This document shows, in pieces, positions 54,920 through 64,000 of a stretch of DNA of 64,000 nt. Under the pieces are notes generated by a model. The model had not been told where the DNA came from, did not search any database, and was given only the letters and a program-made list of their open reading frames with translations. The stretch is from positions 21,257,733 to 21,321,732 of the forward strand of contig CALNVZ010003426.1 of the NCBI GenBank assembly GCA_940671915.1, read 5' to 3'. The first letter of the stretch is position 1; every line of letters begins with the position of its first letter. Source of the stretch: Paracentrotus lividus. Taxonomy: Eukaryota > Echinodermata > Echinoidea > Camarodonta > Echinidae. The translations under genes and the position numbers were made by a program.

Positions 54920-55085
54920 ATCCTCCCTCTCTCTCCTCTGTCTTTCTTTTCTTTCTTTCTTTCTTTTTTTCTTCATCACCTCCCTCTTTACTTTTTTACT
55001 TTCCTATCTGCCCTCCCCCCTCTCTCTCGTCTCTCTCTCTCTCGCCTCTCCCTTCTCTCCTTCCTCTTTCTCTTTCTCTCTTTTA
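54920..55085 (+). repeat. Pyrimidine tract
   Basis: CT-rich tract (CTCTCTCTCGTCTC, TTTCTTTCTTTC). Frames through it are Ser/Leu/Phe runs. Confidence 0.85.
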
Positions 55086-55810
55086 ATATTGCTTTTTTAA
55101 TAAGAAAAAAAAAACAAGTCGGGGGTCCCTATTCTCTCCCCATTTTATTTGACCCCATTGGTAAATAGGTCTTTTCGGTTTCATGGGCTATCCTGTCAGT
55201 GTTCTTTTATGTGTTAACCATGAAACACTCGACGAATAAATGAAATAAAATCATATGTTCAGTATTATTATTCCTCATTTGAGCTCATAGTAAGGTACCT
55301 TTGGTCCTTGTAAAAAAAAAGAAACTATAGTTGATTATACATTCAAAGTATTTGAAGTTCTGAAGTCTCTAGTAAGTGATATAAAATTTATTTAAAAAAA
55401 AAAGAATAAACAAACTGAGGCTCTGATTACAGTGAAACAAATGATAAACAAACTAAAGGCACTTTTTCGGAAAATATCAATATTTCATTGCATTTCTAAC
55501 AAAACGTATTAGACAGATATGTTCAAAGTTATTGAATTTCATGTGTCTGAGATTATAGGTATGGTTACCTTTTGTTTTTGTAAAGCATAATAATCGACAA
55601 TACATTCAAAGTTATTAAAGTTCTGATACTTGAGCTTATCAACGAGGCTTTTCTTTGCTATTTTTCTCTTATCCAAGTCTACTCCTATTTACAATCTTGA
55701 CATTGAAGAGCGTATGGTCACTCTCTCATATTTTTACTTTTTTTCTTTTCCAGAAAAGTGAATAATTATTTAAACAACAAAACAACAACAAGAATAAAAC
55801 TTGAGGCTCT

Positions 55811-56065
55811 GGTATCTCACTTTGTGGAACGTCTCGCGATAGAATAGAAATATTTGTTTTCGCGACGGACAGAATGTATTAAAAACATCTCCCATATCGC
55901 GGAGACGTCTCCGAGACGTCTCCGCCACAATTTATGAAAAAAATCCGTCTCCCGAGATTTAGGAGACGTCTCCGAGACGTCTCGGATACGTTTCTAATAT
56001 TTTATCCATCGCGGAGACGAAATTTCTATTCTGTCGTGGAGACGTCTTCCGCGAAGTGAGATACC
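55811..56065. mobile_element. Nested MITE with GAGACGTCTC palindromes
   Basis: GGTATCTCACTTTGTGGAAC is mirrored by TTCCGCGAAGTGAGATACC. The inside is crowded with GAGACGTCTC and its overlaps, themselves palindromic. Inserted in the larger 54.1-57.1 kb element. Confidence 0.82.
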
Positions 56066-56171
56066 ACCCTAATTTCATGTCGGACGTTATAGATGTTGTT
56101 ACCTTTTGGTTTTGTAAAGCATTATAATTGAAAATACATTCAAAGTTCTGAAGTTATGATGCTTGAGCTAA

Positions 56172-56320
56172 GGGTGCTATCTCACTTCGCGGAGACGTCT
56201 CCGCGACAGATAGGAATCTTGTCTCCCGACGGATATTAGTATTAGAGACGCTCCTGAATTGCGGAGACGGATTTTTTTTTTTTAATAAATTGCGCGGAGA
56301 CGTCTCTAATACTAGCTCCA
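56172..56320. mobile_element. Partial second copy of the same MITE
   Basis: GGTGCTATCTCACTTCGCGG then AGACGTCTCCGCG starts it; the right end is missing. Confidence 0.7.
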
Positions 56321-57179
56321 TGGTTCAGGGTTCTGATTATGTTTTAATTATGTTTACAGGAAGCAACAAATTCCGGGACAATTGTAATGTTTTTATGTAA
56401 TTTGCAGGGGCCACGGAGCCTGGAGGGCTTCGTCAGCGAACCTGTACAAAAACGGAAAAATGACACATACATTTGTGATTTTTAGTCTGTTCAGTCCCCC
56501 CCTCCCCCCCCCCCCCACCCACTCCCCTCCCACTTGCCGCTCAGCCCCTCCACTTCCAAAACGCTCCGCGGCCCCTGATTGGTTATTGAATAGCTTGGTG
56601 TTGATTCAGCGGATCTGCTTTACCGAGTTCCTACGGAGTTACTTTAACAGAACAGGGGCAATTGTACAGCTTGTTACAATTTCCCACTGCCATCGTGGGA
56701 TCCATATTTGGAGAGATTTTTTTCTATCTTAGCTTCGGTATCCGTCGTTGAAACTTTAGCAAAATATGGCCTAAGAACATAATTTCTAAATATACAAGAA
56801 TGACAGCCGTAGCTCATCCACATATGTGTCCAGAAGAAAAACAATGGGTATGTGAAATATTACTTTTATGCTCAAAAAACGGTTTTTCCGCTGTAGAAAG
56901 TTCCACGAACCGTTAAATCTGCTAACACTCATACAGCATGTGGAGCGATTAAATGCGCATGTTCTCTACAAATTTTAAGTTTATAGCGTGTTTCTGCTAG
57001 GAATGGGAGCCTCTGTTACAATTGCCCCGTGTTACATTTGTCCCCGGTCTCCCCTACTCCACAAACACCTGATTCATTGACTGCATTGTCGATTGTCTGA
57101 GATGAAAAGCTCCACGTGATTGTCATGCCGCAAATGATGTCATCTAATTTTAATACTACGCCACGCCTCTTCATTCATT

Positions 57180-57330
57180 CATAACTTGTTTTGGTTCCCA
57201 AGAGCTCATGTTCTGCTGACCCACAGGGATGCGACTATGGTATATTGGACGATTATCTTACCAGGGGCAGCGAAAAAGAGGCGGGATCCTTTCGCGTTCA
57301 TTATGCCGCGCCAAAATTGAACCGAAAAAC
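57180..57330 (+). promoter_or_regulatory. E2F7/8 promoter region with E2F sites
   Basis: TTTCGCG at 57290-57296 and GCGCCAAAA at 57308-57316 (minus strand TTTTGGCGC, the canonical E2F site) lie 17-26 bp apart. A GGCGGGA at 57281-57286 and an ATTGG (CCAAT reversed) near 57235 are close. Genes of the E2F7/8 type are known E2F targets, so this is probable auto- and cross-regulation. No TATA box. The start site is not determinable from sequence; transcription probably begins close to these sites. Confidence 0.65.
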
Positions 57331-57433
57331 GATCGCGATTATAATTATAACCGCACTCTGTATCGTGATCGAACGCTGGAATAACGTGCGAAATGACAAT
57401 CCTAAGGGAGACATTACGACATTAAAATCGCAG
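57190..57433 (+). other. Probable 5' untranslated exon of E2F7/8
   Basis: Donor TCGCAG|GTAAAT at 57433-57434 would join in phase 0 to the coding exon at 59988. The same frame is open for about 80 codons before the donor but holds no ATG, so I treat it as untranslated and the coding start as 60006. Exon left edge is unknown. Confidence 0.55.
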
Positions 57434-58386
57434 GTAAATAGTCGTAATTTTATTTTTGAGAGATGTATTTTTTGAGAGACGATTGAACAGACATGCAGGA
57501 ATGCTGTTCACTCGGAAATCTATGTTTTATTGCACTGATTCTAGTGTTTTTAGTAAAGAAATCTGGTTGTGTGAATAGCGGAGTGAGTGATGCTGTGCCC
57601 CGGACGCTAGTGGCCGCGCGCGCTGTGTGTAGTGTGATATGATGTGTCGACGTGTCGTGAAAATTTTTAGAATTTGTCTCAATTCAGTGTGATTTCAATC
57701 GTATCCTGTGAGAAAATGTTCTGAAGTAATCTACTTCATCTTTTGGGATCGTTTTAAAGATAGGTTTTTCTTGTATTTTTGGGCTTAAATTAACGAACAT
57801 ATATTTTTTTAAGGATAATTTATCACTTCAAAAGTAACTTCCGTTTTTGGACAAATGGGCGCGCCAGTTTTATGTGCACCGCTAACGGATTATTTCGCCG
57901 TGGCGAATTATGCGAAGATTTTAGATTATAAAATAAATTGCCTGATATTATAGATTTCCCCCACTATTTCAAGTAATTAATAGTTTTAACAAATGTACTA
58001 TTATTATAAAAGTTACTTAAGTCGAGACCCAGTTTAGATTTTGGTCTAGAAATAAGATAAATTTCAATGCGAAACATAGAGGTCTATACTCTGGCCATGG
58101 GTGGAGATTTTCGCCGGTTAGTTTTCAGGGCGCGCGCTTTCTGAACGGCCGACCGTACCTACCACTGCACTGGTGCTGGAGCTGCGCTGGCCGACCTGTG
58201 ATCATCAATCAGCATGACCGGGCTGAGTGATGATTGTAATTTAATAGTGGTTTGCCTTGCTCTGGCTTTGCTGTGATTAATGACATAGACTCTAGATCTA
58301 CCGTAGTTTCTTTTGGAAACAGAAAGGGCTGTCTTGAGTCTGTTGTATTTTGAAGATTTTATTAATTGAATGTTAGGGCCTAAGTA

Positions 58387-58961
58387 ACTATACACAGCCC
58401 CGTTGCCGAAGGCGACGGGGCTGTACTTCCACCACCTCCATTTACAGCGAAATAATCAGCGATGATGAGCGCTCAGGGGATTATACTGGTCAATTTAATC
58501 AATCTAATGTTAAAAGGTTGTTGTAAGGTTTATATGATGTTTCACGCGTAACAACGACTAAAAATGAAAGTATATAAGAGCTTCTTGACTTACCAAATTG
58601 AATTTTCCGTTGGCCTTGTCTCTTCTCATAGTGTTGGTGCCATCGCTGCCATTTTTCTATGACGTCATTTTACTGTGCGAAGACGTATGGCGAAGACAAC
58701 GCACGCACGGAGAAATATACGTTGATGGACTCAATTTTCCTGTATTTTTCTACATTATTAGTTGATTACTTCATGTGAAACATTCGCAGATGTCACCAAT
58801 TCGAGGAAAAACTTCAAAGATTTGATTCAATGTGAGTATGAATTCAAATAAGGTATTTTTGACCACGAAATTTGTGGTCTTGTATAGATATTTTCAAAAC
58901 TTCGCCAAATATGTCTACTGGTTTGTCAGTTCCCGTCGCTTCGCGACGGGGGCTGGTCGGT
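58387..58961. mobile_element. 575-bp insertion with 14-bp target duplication and GC hairpin ends
   Basis: TTAGGGCCTAAGTA occurs at 58373-58386 and 58962-58975. Between them the left end has a hairpin AGCCCCGTTGCCGAAGGCGACGGGGCT and the right end CCCGTCGCTTCGCGACGGG followed by GGCTGG. The two hairpins are similar to each other. A long duplication fits a retroposed or Helitron-like non-autonomous insertion; type unknown. Confidence 0.65.
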
Positions 58962-59228
58962 TTAGGGCCTAAGTAGATCTAACGCGTTAGAGTCTATAGA
59001 GATCTAACGACAACGTTAACTGTCTTTAAAACTAATTTTTTGGACCATCAACATCATCAAACTTAATTTGATATAGATTTTCTAGGTCTAACAAGTTACC
59101 TATAAGAGTTAGGCCTACATGTAGGCCTAAACTCGACTTGGGTTCTATATAAATCAAAGCTTTCTCTGTTTGGTCTTGGCAACTCACCCCGGGTGAGGGT
59201 CAGATTGTTTTTTTACTAGACTAGATCT

Positions 59229-59442
59229 CTAACTGTTAGATCTAGATCATTTTGTTCTTTCAATTCTCTTTAAAATTCTTTGAAACACAGACATAAGTAC
59301 TGACATTTACAGTTTTCCACTGATACTTCATCACTAGATCTATAGATCTAACTGTTAGGCCCAAAGGCATTGAGTGAAAATTCCAAGAAAAATATATTGA
59401 AAGAACCTTCTGTAGACTCTAACTGTTAGATCTAACTGTTAG
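59229..59442. repeat. Four CTAACTGTTAG palindromes in 214 bp
   Basis: Exact copies at 59229-59239, 59348-59358, 59419-59429 and 59432-59442, most flanked by AGATC. Each palindrome carries a MYB-type YAACNG core on both strands. They lie in intron 1 of E2F7/8. Confidence 0.85.
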
Positions 59443-59987
59443 TCCTATTTTTCATTTTTTTAAAGTGAATTTTTATGTCTCCAGACTCGCATGCATTTGC
59501 AATTTCAATGATAGTTTGAAATACCAAGGAAATCAGCAAACAAAGATAGGTCTTCTATATTTTCTTTTTTACAAAGACTAAGTTTGAAAAACCTAATATA
59601 GGAATGAAACCCTAGGAATCGGTTAAATTGTACCCCCAAAAAAATCCAAGAAACGGATCAAAGGTTTTTGAAGAATTGAACAAATAAGAACAAAAATAGA
59701 GCCTACCAAAAATAAAAGACGAAAGACTTCCAACAAAGTGTGTACCTGTAGTCCTATGTAAAAAGAGTTACTACACCCCCCCCCCCCCAAAAAAAAAAAA
59801 TTGTGTAGCATTCATACAAAACTGCAAATGTACTGAATCGCGATGTGATACCAGGAAAATTTTCCCCTGATATGGCATGGTAGAAATAACCATCATTATG
59901 GTAGATATTTTTGTTTAATTGTATTTTCATAGTTGTTTGAGCCTCCAAGATGTGTAAAACATTCCTTTTTCTTTAATCCCCTTGCAG

Positions 59988-60856
59988 AATCATTCAAAAC
60001 TAACTATGGCTGAGTTAGCTTCCAGTATGACAGGCTTGTTATTGCCTAACCATTTCCAACCTCTGGATCAAGATAGTGAGAGTGATGATGAATCCATCGA
60101 GTATGGGAGCAGCATACAAATTCCCTTTTCTTCTCTGTCAGAGACGAGTAATACCAGGCCCAGGTCAGAGGTCAAATCCACCAGCCCTAATGTTACCGTG
60201 GAGTACCTGCCCCACATGGATCTTAAACACAGGACAAGCGAGAGCTGGAATCATATGGATTCCTCAGTACTAACCAATGACTTAGGATTCACACCAAACT
60301 CATCCGGCTTCAGTGCCGACCTCAGCTCCATAGGGGGTTTATCGTCGCTGTCCTCGTCGTGCGATGCAAGTTTCAACTCAAAGATAGCGTCCATGAGTCG
60401 CGGGGAGTCTTTCAGAACTCAAGAGCTGAGCGTGAATTCCACAGACTCTCATGATATGGAACAACCTGTTACCCCTACCAAACTCCCAGACACCAATCGG
60501 GTATGTCATGATGACCCTTTGACTCCGACGGCAAATCTCAAGATGTTACTCAGTGCAATGAGTCCAGAGATCAGAAACTTGGAGAACAAAAAGAAGAAGG
60601 CAAGGTTATTTGATGCAATGGTGGAAGCTGCATCGCAAGGAACAATGTTGCCTGGCAACGAAGTAATAATATCGTCTAGTAATCAAGGAATTGTATCATC
60701 CGACAAGCAAGGAGCAGTGTCTCCTAGCGACCACACTTTGAACTCTTCGTCTGGGCATGATTCATCGTTTCTTGCTTCATCCCAAGACGAGAATGGTGGA
60801 GAGGATGGAGAGAAAAACAACAGGAAAGCCAAATCACTGGGACTACTGTGTCAAAA
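59988..60856 (+). CDS. E2F8: E2F7/8 exon with start codon and N-terminal region
   Basis: Acceptor CTTGCAG, donor CAAAA|GTAAGT, leaving phase 2. Six codons precede the ATG at 60006 in the same frame. Ser/Thr/Asp-rich tail before the domain start is likely disordered. Confidence 0.93.
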
Positions 60857-61742
60857 GTAAGTGTGGTCATATACTGTTATGTAGCGCACATGTTGCATAT
60901 CTACGGTACCGCCTACGTTCAACATCACATCTTATTGCAATCGATTGAATCATTTGTTGTCATTTGATTGCAATCAACTGTGACATTGATCTCGGGCGGT
61001 ACTGTACATGTATCTTGGATTTTAAAACATTCAGTTGCATGCCAGCTAGTCATAACTTAGAAAACTGCTCATTTGTTGTCTTCTGAAAAATAGGTTTCAA
61101 CAACATGAATTTAATCGCAGTGAGATTGCATCTATTGCTCCCAGCTTTCTTGTATGAATTTTGAAACCACAGCATTTTTAAAAACACAAATTGTTATGGT
61201 CTAGGTATTTATTATGCTAATTTTCTCTCTTTGTTTTTATTTTTTTATTTTTTTTTCTTTTTACCTTCTCCCTTATACATGTAGATTCTTGACGAAATAT
61301 CCAGATTACCCCAAAGATGGAAAAGCTATGGATATCTCCCTGGATCAGATTTCTAAAGATCTGAGTAAGTAATATAATGCTAGTATCCATGGATACAAAA
61401 TATCAAAACATTTTTTTAAGGACAATTAACTGTATGGTGTATTCATTGAAGTCTCGCACCCTTCAGATGTACATGTATTAGTTTCAAAGTAGATGTCTAC
61501 TGGTTAACGTTATTTTATTTTGCAGCCGATTAACATGATTATTTGATGGATCAACTAGAGTCCAGTGCAGTATCTTCTGTATTTCAAAATGTATGAAAAT
61601 GATTCTTTCAGTTTACTGCTCACATTGCAAGCAGAAATATATTAAAAGAGTTATTCTCAATAAAATCGTTAGGTATTCAAATATAATTCATCCAATTGTG
61701 TTCATCAACTCTTCTTACAAATCATGCACATGGGGTAATTTG

Positions 61743-61774
<32 letters not shown>

Positions 61775-63403
61775 CAATTTGGGGAATTACTTCAAATATA
61801 CTCACTTTTTTTATTTTCCTATTTTTTAATTTTTATTTTAGTCATACAATTGGTATTTATTCATTCACAATTTTAATGATTCCACTTCCCTTTGCAGGTG
61901 TTGAGAGAAGGAGAATCTATGACATTGTGAACGTCCTTGAGAGTGTGGAGATGGTCAGTCGGAGAGCTAAGAATCGCTACCTATGGCATGGAAGGACACA
62001 TCTTAATAGAACACTAGCAAAACTAAAGGTATATAAAAAAAAATTATTGTTGTCAAAATTGATTTACATTTCGAGGAAGTTTTAAATAGGCAATGTTATT
62101 AGCAAAATGCTAGTGAATTAAAAATAAAAATGTTTAGTTTTCAGAGCTTACATGTGTATAATAGTCTGAACTTGAACTGTAAAGTGTGTCAAGACAAAGT
62201 GAATGAATGTAAGCTATACTTTACTTTTATTTTTCACAGGAGGTCCATGTTTCAAGTTTCTATATAACAACTGTTTATATGATGTAGACAGTTTTATCTG
62301 TAAGTGCTCTAGGGCTTAAGGATTGTAAAAGAACCCTGTTGAAATATGCAAAATCTGGAGAATCATGTGCCAGGGGACTGAGCAAGTGTTGGTGTCAAAT
62401 CGGTATTACGGCTTGGTAAATCTACATGTATATGTAGGAAGAATACAGTTGAACATCTTTACAAACTCTCACAGGTCCCCTTTCTTTTAAAATTCATTTC
62501 ATTTCAATTCATTTTTAGTCATTTAAAACAGTTTCCTAAGGACATGGTAATTTCTTTGCACAAAAAGATGTTGCTATGATTTTCCAATCTATTTTTATCT
62601 GCAGTGTCTAGGGCAGAGACAGAAGTTTGCAGAGCAGCTGGCCCTCCTCCAAAGTCGACTTGAGGATGGAAGTTTATCAATGGATGACACCAAATCACCA
62701 ACGTACGGACCAGATAGGGTGGTGCTGGGAGAGGTTGCTAAGCAACCATTCCAGGACATCAGTAACTTCTTGAGGTCACCGGTAGACACAGAGTTCAGGA
62801 AAGACGGCAGGGAGAATTGGGAAGATGGTGAGATTTTTGTTGTAGGGATTATGATAAAAAGTTAATCAATTCTTAAATGAAGTCTAGTATCCCAGCCTGA
62901 TTATTTTAACACAAGTTGAACCATCTATGGTAAATCGATGATCCCTGTTTGAAATCTATGGTAAAAATAGAATTCAGTCATGAATAACTATTTACAGGAC
63001 CAGTAAAATGAGACAAAATGTGTCAGTCAATGCTTGACAAAAGTGTGGTTATAAAGATAACAAGTTCCCCCCTTGATTTAAACTGCCAGTTGATGAATGT
63101 ACTCATGCAATGTGCATGTATGATATTTTCTTGTACATAAGCTGCCACAAAAAGAGACATTAGGTTGATGCCAATAAACAAAATACTTATAAGAAGACAT
63201 TTATGTACATGATTAAGGAAATGGTGAAAGGTCTTGTCTAAGTTGTTATGCATCTATATGATAATCGCATAAGAATATCAATTGAGGAACAGTTAAAAAG
63301 ACGCTTTCAAATAATTTGTATACTTTATTTTGCAGACACAAAGAGAGACAAAACACTTGGTGTAATGAGCCAGAAGTTTATCATGCTCTTCCTAGTGTGT
63401 AAG
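59988..63403 (+). CDS. E2F8: E2F7/E2F8-type atypical E2F, six exons, 3' part outside window
   Basis: E2F7/8 are repressors with two tandem winged-helix DNA-binding domains that act without a DP partner and limit E2F1-driven S-phase genes (known of the family). Exons 59988-60856, 61285-61364, 61898-62028, 62605-62827 and 63336-63403 join with correct phases; the gene continues beyond the edge. Start at ATG 60006 ([10 protein letters not shown]). Residues about 169-205 hold the conserved [20 protein letters not shown] block. DNA-binding domain 1 is [17 protein letters not shown] to KNRYLWHGR (residues about 277-345), with the [13 protein letters not shown] recognition helix. [20 protein letters not shown] begins domain 2. 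The N-terminus (about 280 residues, Ser-rich) is much longer than in human E2F8. The symbol is used for the E2F7/8 class; a single ancestral gene is expected in an invertebrate. Confidence 0.94.
61285..61364 (+). CDS. E2F8: E2F7/8 exon, DNA-binding domain 1 part 1
   Basis: Acceptor ATGTAG, donor CTGA|GTAAGT. Reads [20 protein letters not shown] then DQISKDL, matching human KFLARYPNYP...ICLDEVAEEL. Confidence 0.95.
61740..61775. repeat. Poly-T run in intron
   Basis: Run of 30 or more T; homopolymer, length not trustworthy. Confidence 0.9.
61898..62028 (+). CDS. E2F8: E2F7/8 exon, DNA-binding domain 1 recognition helix
   Basis: Acceptor TTTGCAG, donor [30 protein letters not shown] and [10 protein letters not shown], the signature helix and wing of E2F domains. 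The RRRIYD residues that touch DNA are intact. Confidence 0.96.
62605..62827 (+). CDS. E2F8: E2F7/8 exon, linker between the two domains
   Basis: Acceptor ATCTGCAG, donor [27 protein letters not shown] then a Pro/Ser-containing linker ([14 protein letters not shown]) that leads to the second domain. Poorly conserved outside the first 15 residues, as expected for a linker. Confidence 0.88.
63336..63403 (+). CDS. E2F8: E2F7/8 exon, start of DNA-binding domain 2
   Basis: Acceptor TTTGCAG, donor [29 protein letters not shown] matches human NSRKDKSLRVMSQKFVMLFL. Last exon in the window; the gene runs on past 64000. Confidence 0.95.
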
Positions 63404-63831
63404 GTATGTATGGAGTTTGTTCTTGGTCCTAATGGATAAAAGAAAATTGCATGATAATGATTATTCAGTAAGACAAAACAAATTGCAGTTTAAAAAGGCC
63501 TCCTTTTTTTAAAATAAAACAACACCACTTTGTTAACTACCTCTTTCTGCTTGAATGTAATGGGGAAAAAGACATAGTGACATTCCAAAATTGTGTCTTC
63601 ATCCATGAAACTAGTCTTTGTTTTGTGACAAGAATTGTTTTTACACTATTAAAAATAGGTAGTAGATCCAGCTATGAAAGCTAACCTATTTAAAGTAAAT
63701 TTCTTGATTGTGTAAAAAGGGATTATGTCATATTGTCTTCCAAATCTAGTCTTTTAAAACTTTGCCATCCACATTTAACTGAATTCAAAATTGTGCCAAT
63801 AATTGTGATACCGGTAATACTTCAGGATTTG

Positions 63832-63845
63832 CACCCCCCCCCCCC

Positions 63846-63880
<35 letters not shown>
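63832..63880. repeat. C run followed by A run
   Basis: About 15 C then about 34 A; homopolymers in the E2F7/8 intron. Confidence 0.9.
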
Positions 63881-63882
<2 letters not shown>

Positions 63883-64000
63883 CTGCTTGTATATGTCTAT
63901 GTGGATTAATTTCCATCATTCATTGCACACAACACTTTTCCATATTAAAAATCTACTTTTGTGCAACAAAGTAATGCCTGTTACAAAGGGTTAATTATCT

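Larger units (their letters stand above)
54120..57054. mobile_element. 2.9-kb inverted-repeat element, TA flanks
   Basis: TA|GGGGAGACCTGGGGCAAT at the left and GGTCTCCCC|TA at the right (inner end GTCCCC). Both ends continue with GGGGCAATTGTAACA or its mirror. More copies of GGGGCAATTGTAACAG sit at 54338-54353 and near 56655 in mixed orientation. The interior has no ORF, three direct copies of an ACATTCAAAGT.. unit (about 55290, 55560, 56095), a CT-rich tract, and nested MITEs. TA duplications suggest the Tc1/mariner group, inferred only from the flank. Confidence 0.75.
57434..59987. other. E2F7/8 intron 1, mixed content
   Basis: 2.55 kb. Contains the inserted segment at 58387-58961 and the palindrome cluster at 59229-59442; otherwise AT-rich. 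Confidence 0.55.

Noticed and set aside
57191-57433. Coding use of the open frame before the 57433 donor
   Set aside because: In phase with the next exon but has no ATG; kept as untranslated exon.
60076-60273. Alternative + frame inside the E2F7/8 exon
   Set aside because: Out of frame with the conserved E2F sequence.

Overview
This is a stretch of animal nuclear genome. It is AT-rich, its coding sequence is split by GT-AG introns of 0.1-7 kb, and it is dense with decayed LINEs, inverted-repeat elements and GAT/GTG microsatellites. Gene structure and repeat style suggest a marine invertebrate deuterostome, most likely an echinoderm such as a sea urchin. That assignment is an inference; nothing in the window proves the species.

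Two genes are well supported, both on the + strand, head to tail. The first is the orthologue of TRIP11/GMAP-210, the long coiled-coil Golgi tether. I trace 21 consecutive exons (15248-49777) that join in one reading frame to give about 2,479 residues. They include one 3,972-nt coiled-coil exon, the C-terminal ARF1-binding GRAB region and the conserved tail. The short first exon, which in the family carries the curvature-sensing ALPS helix, was not found. The second gene is an atypical E2F of the E2F7/E2F8 type (from about 57.2 kb to past the window end). It has a 5' UTR exon whose promoter region holds E2F sites, a long N-terminal exon, a complete first DNA-binding domain and the start of the second.

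Layout. 1-15 kb: an unidentified minus-strand ORF open at the window edge, minisatellites, a 2.1-kb element with short terminal inverted repeats and seven copies of a GTAACGTCAGTTAC palindrome, a broken coiled-coil ORF, a 365-bp degenerate tandem array, and a decayed full-architecture LINE (endonuclease, reverse transcriptase, 3' hairpin, (CTGAA)n tail). 15-50 kb: TRIP11, whose introns hold LINE fragments, TTAA-flanked MITEs, two about 1.05-kb fold-back elements, a 1.5-kb palindromic element and several small hairpin MITEs. 50-57 kb: 3' UTR and intergenic DNA with a GAT array and a 2.9-kb TA-flanked inverted-repeat element containing nested MITEs. 57-64 kb: the E2F7/8 gene.

The most interesting signals: (1) three different TRIP11 exons each have decayed tandem copies just upstream, and most of those copies have lost the splice-acceptor AG; (2) two elements of different sequence share TIRs beginning GGG(T/C)(C/A)ATTCCA and 4-bp target duplications; (3) two fold-back elements of nearly equal size are built from tandem about 200-bp units in each arm; (4) a palindrome cluster lies in E2F7/8 intron 1; (5) an antisense LINE ends within a few bases of a TRIP11 splice acceptor. 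I saw no CRISPR array, tRNA or rRNA gene, and no wholly new gene system.
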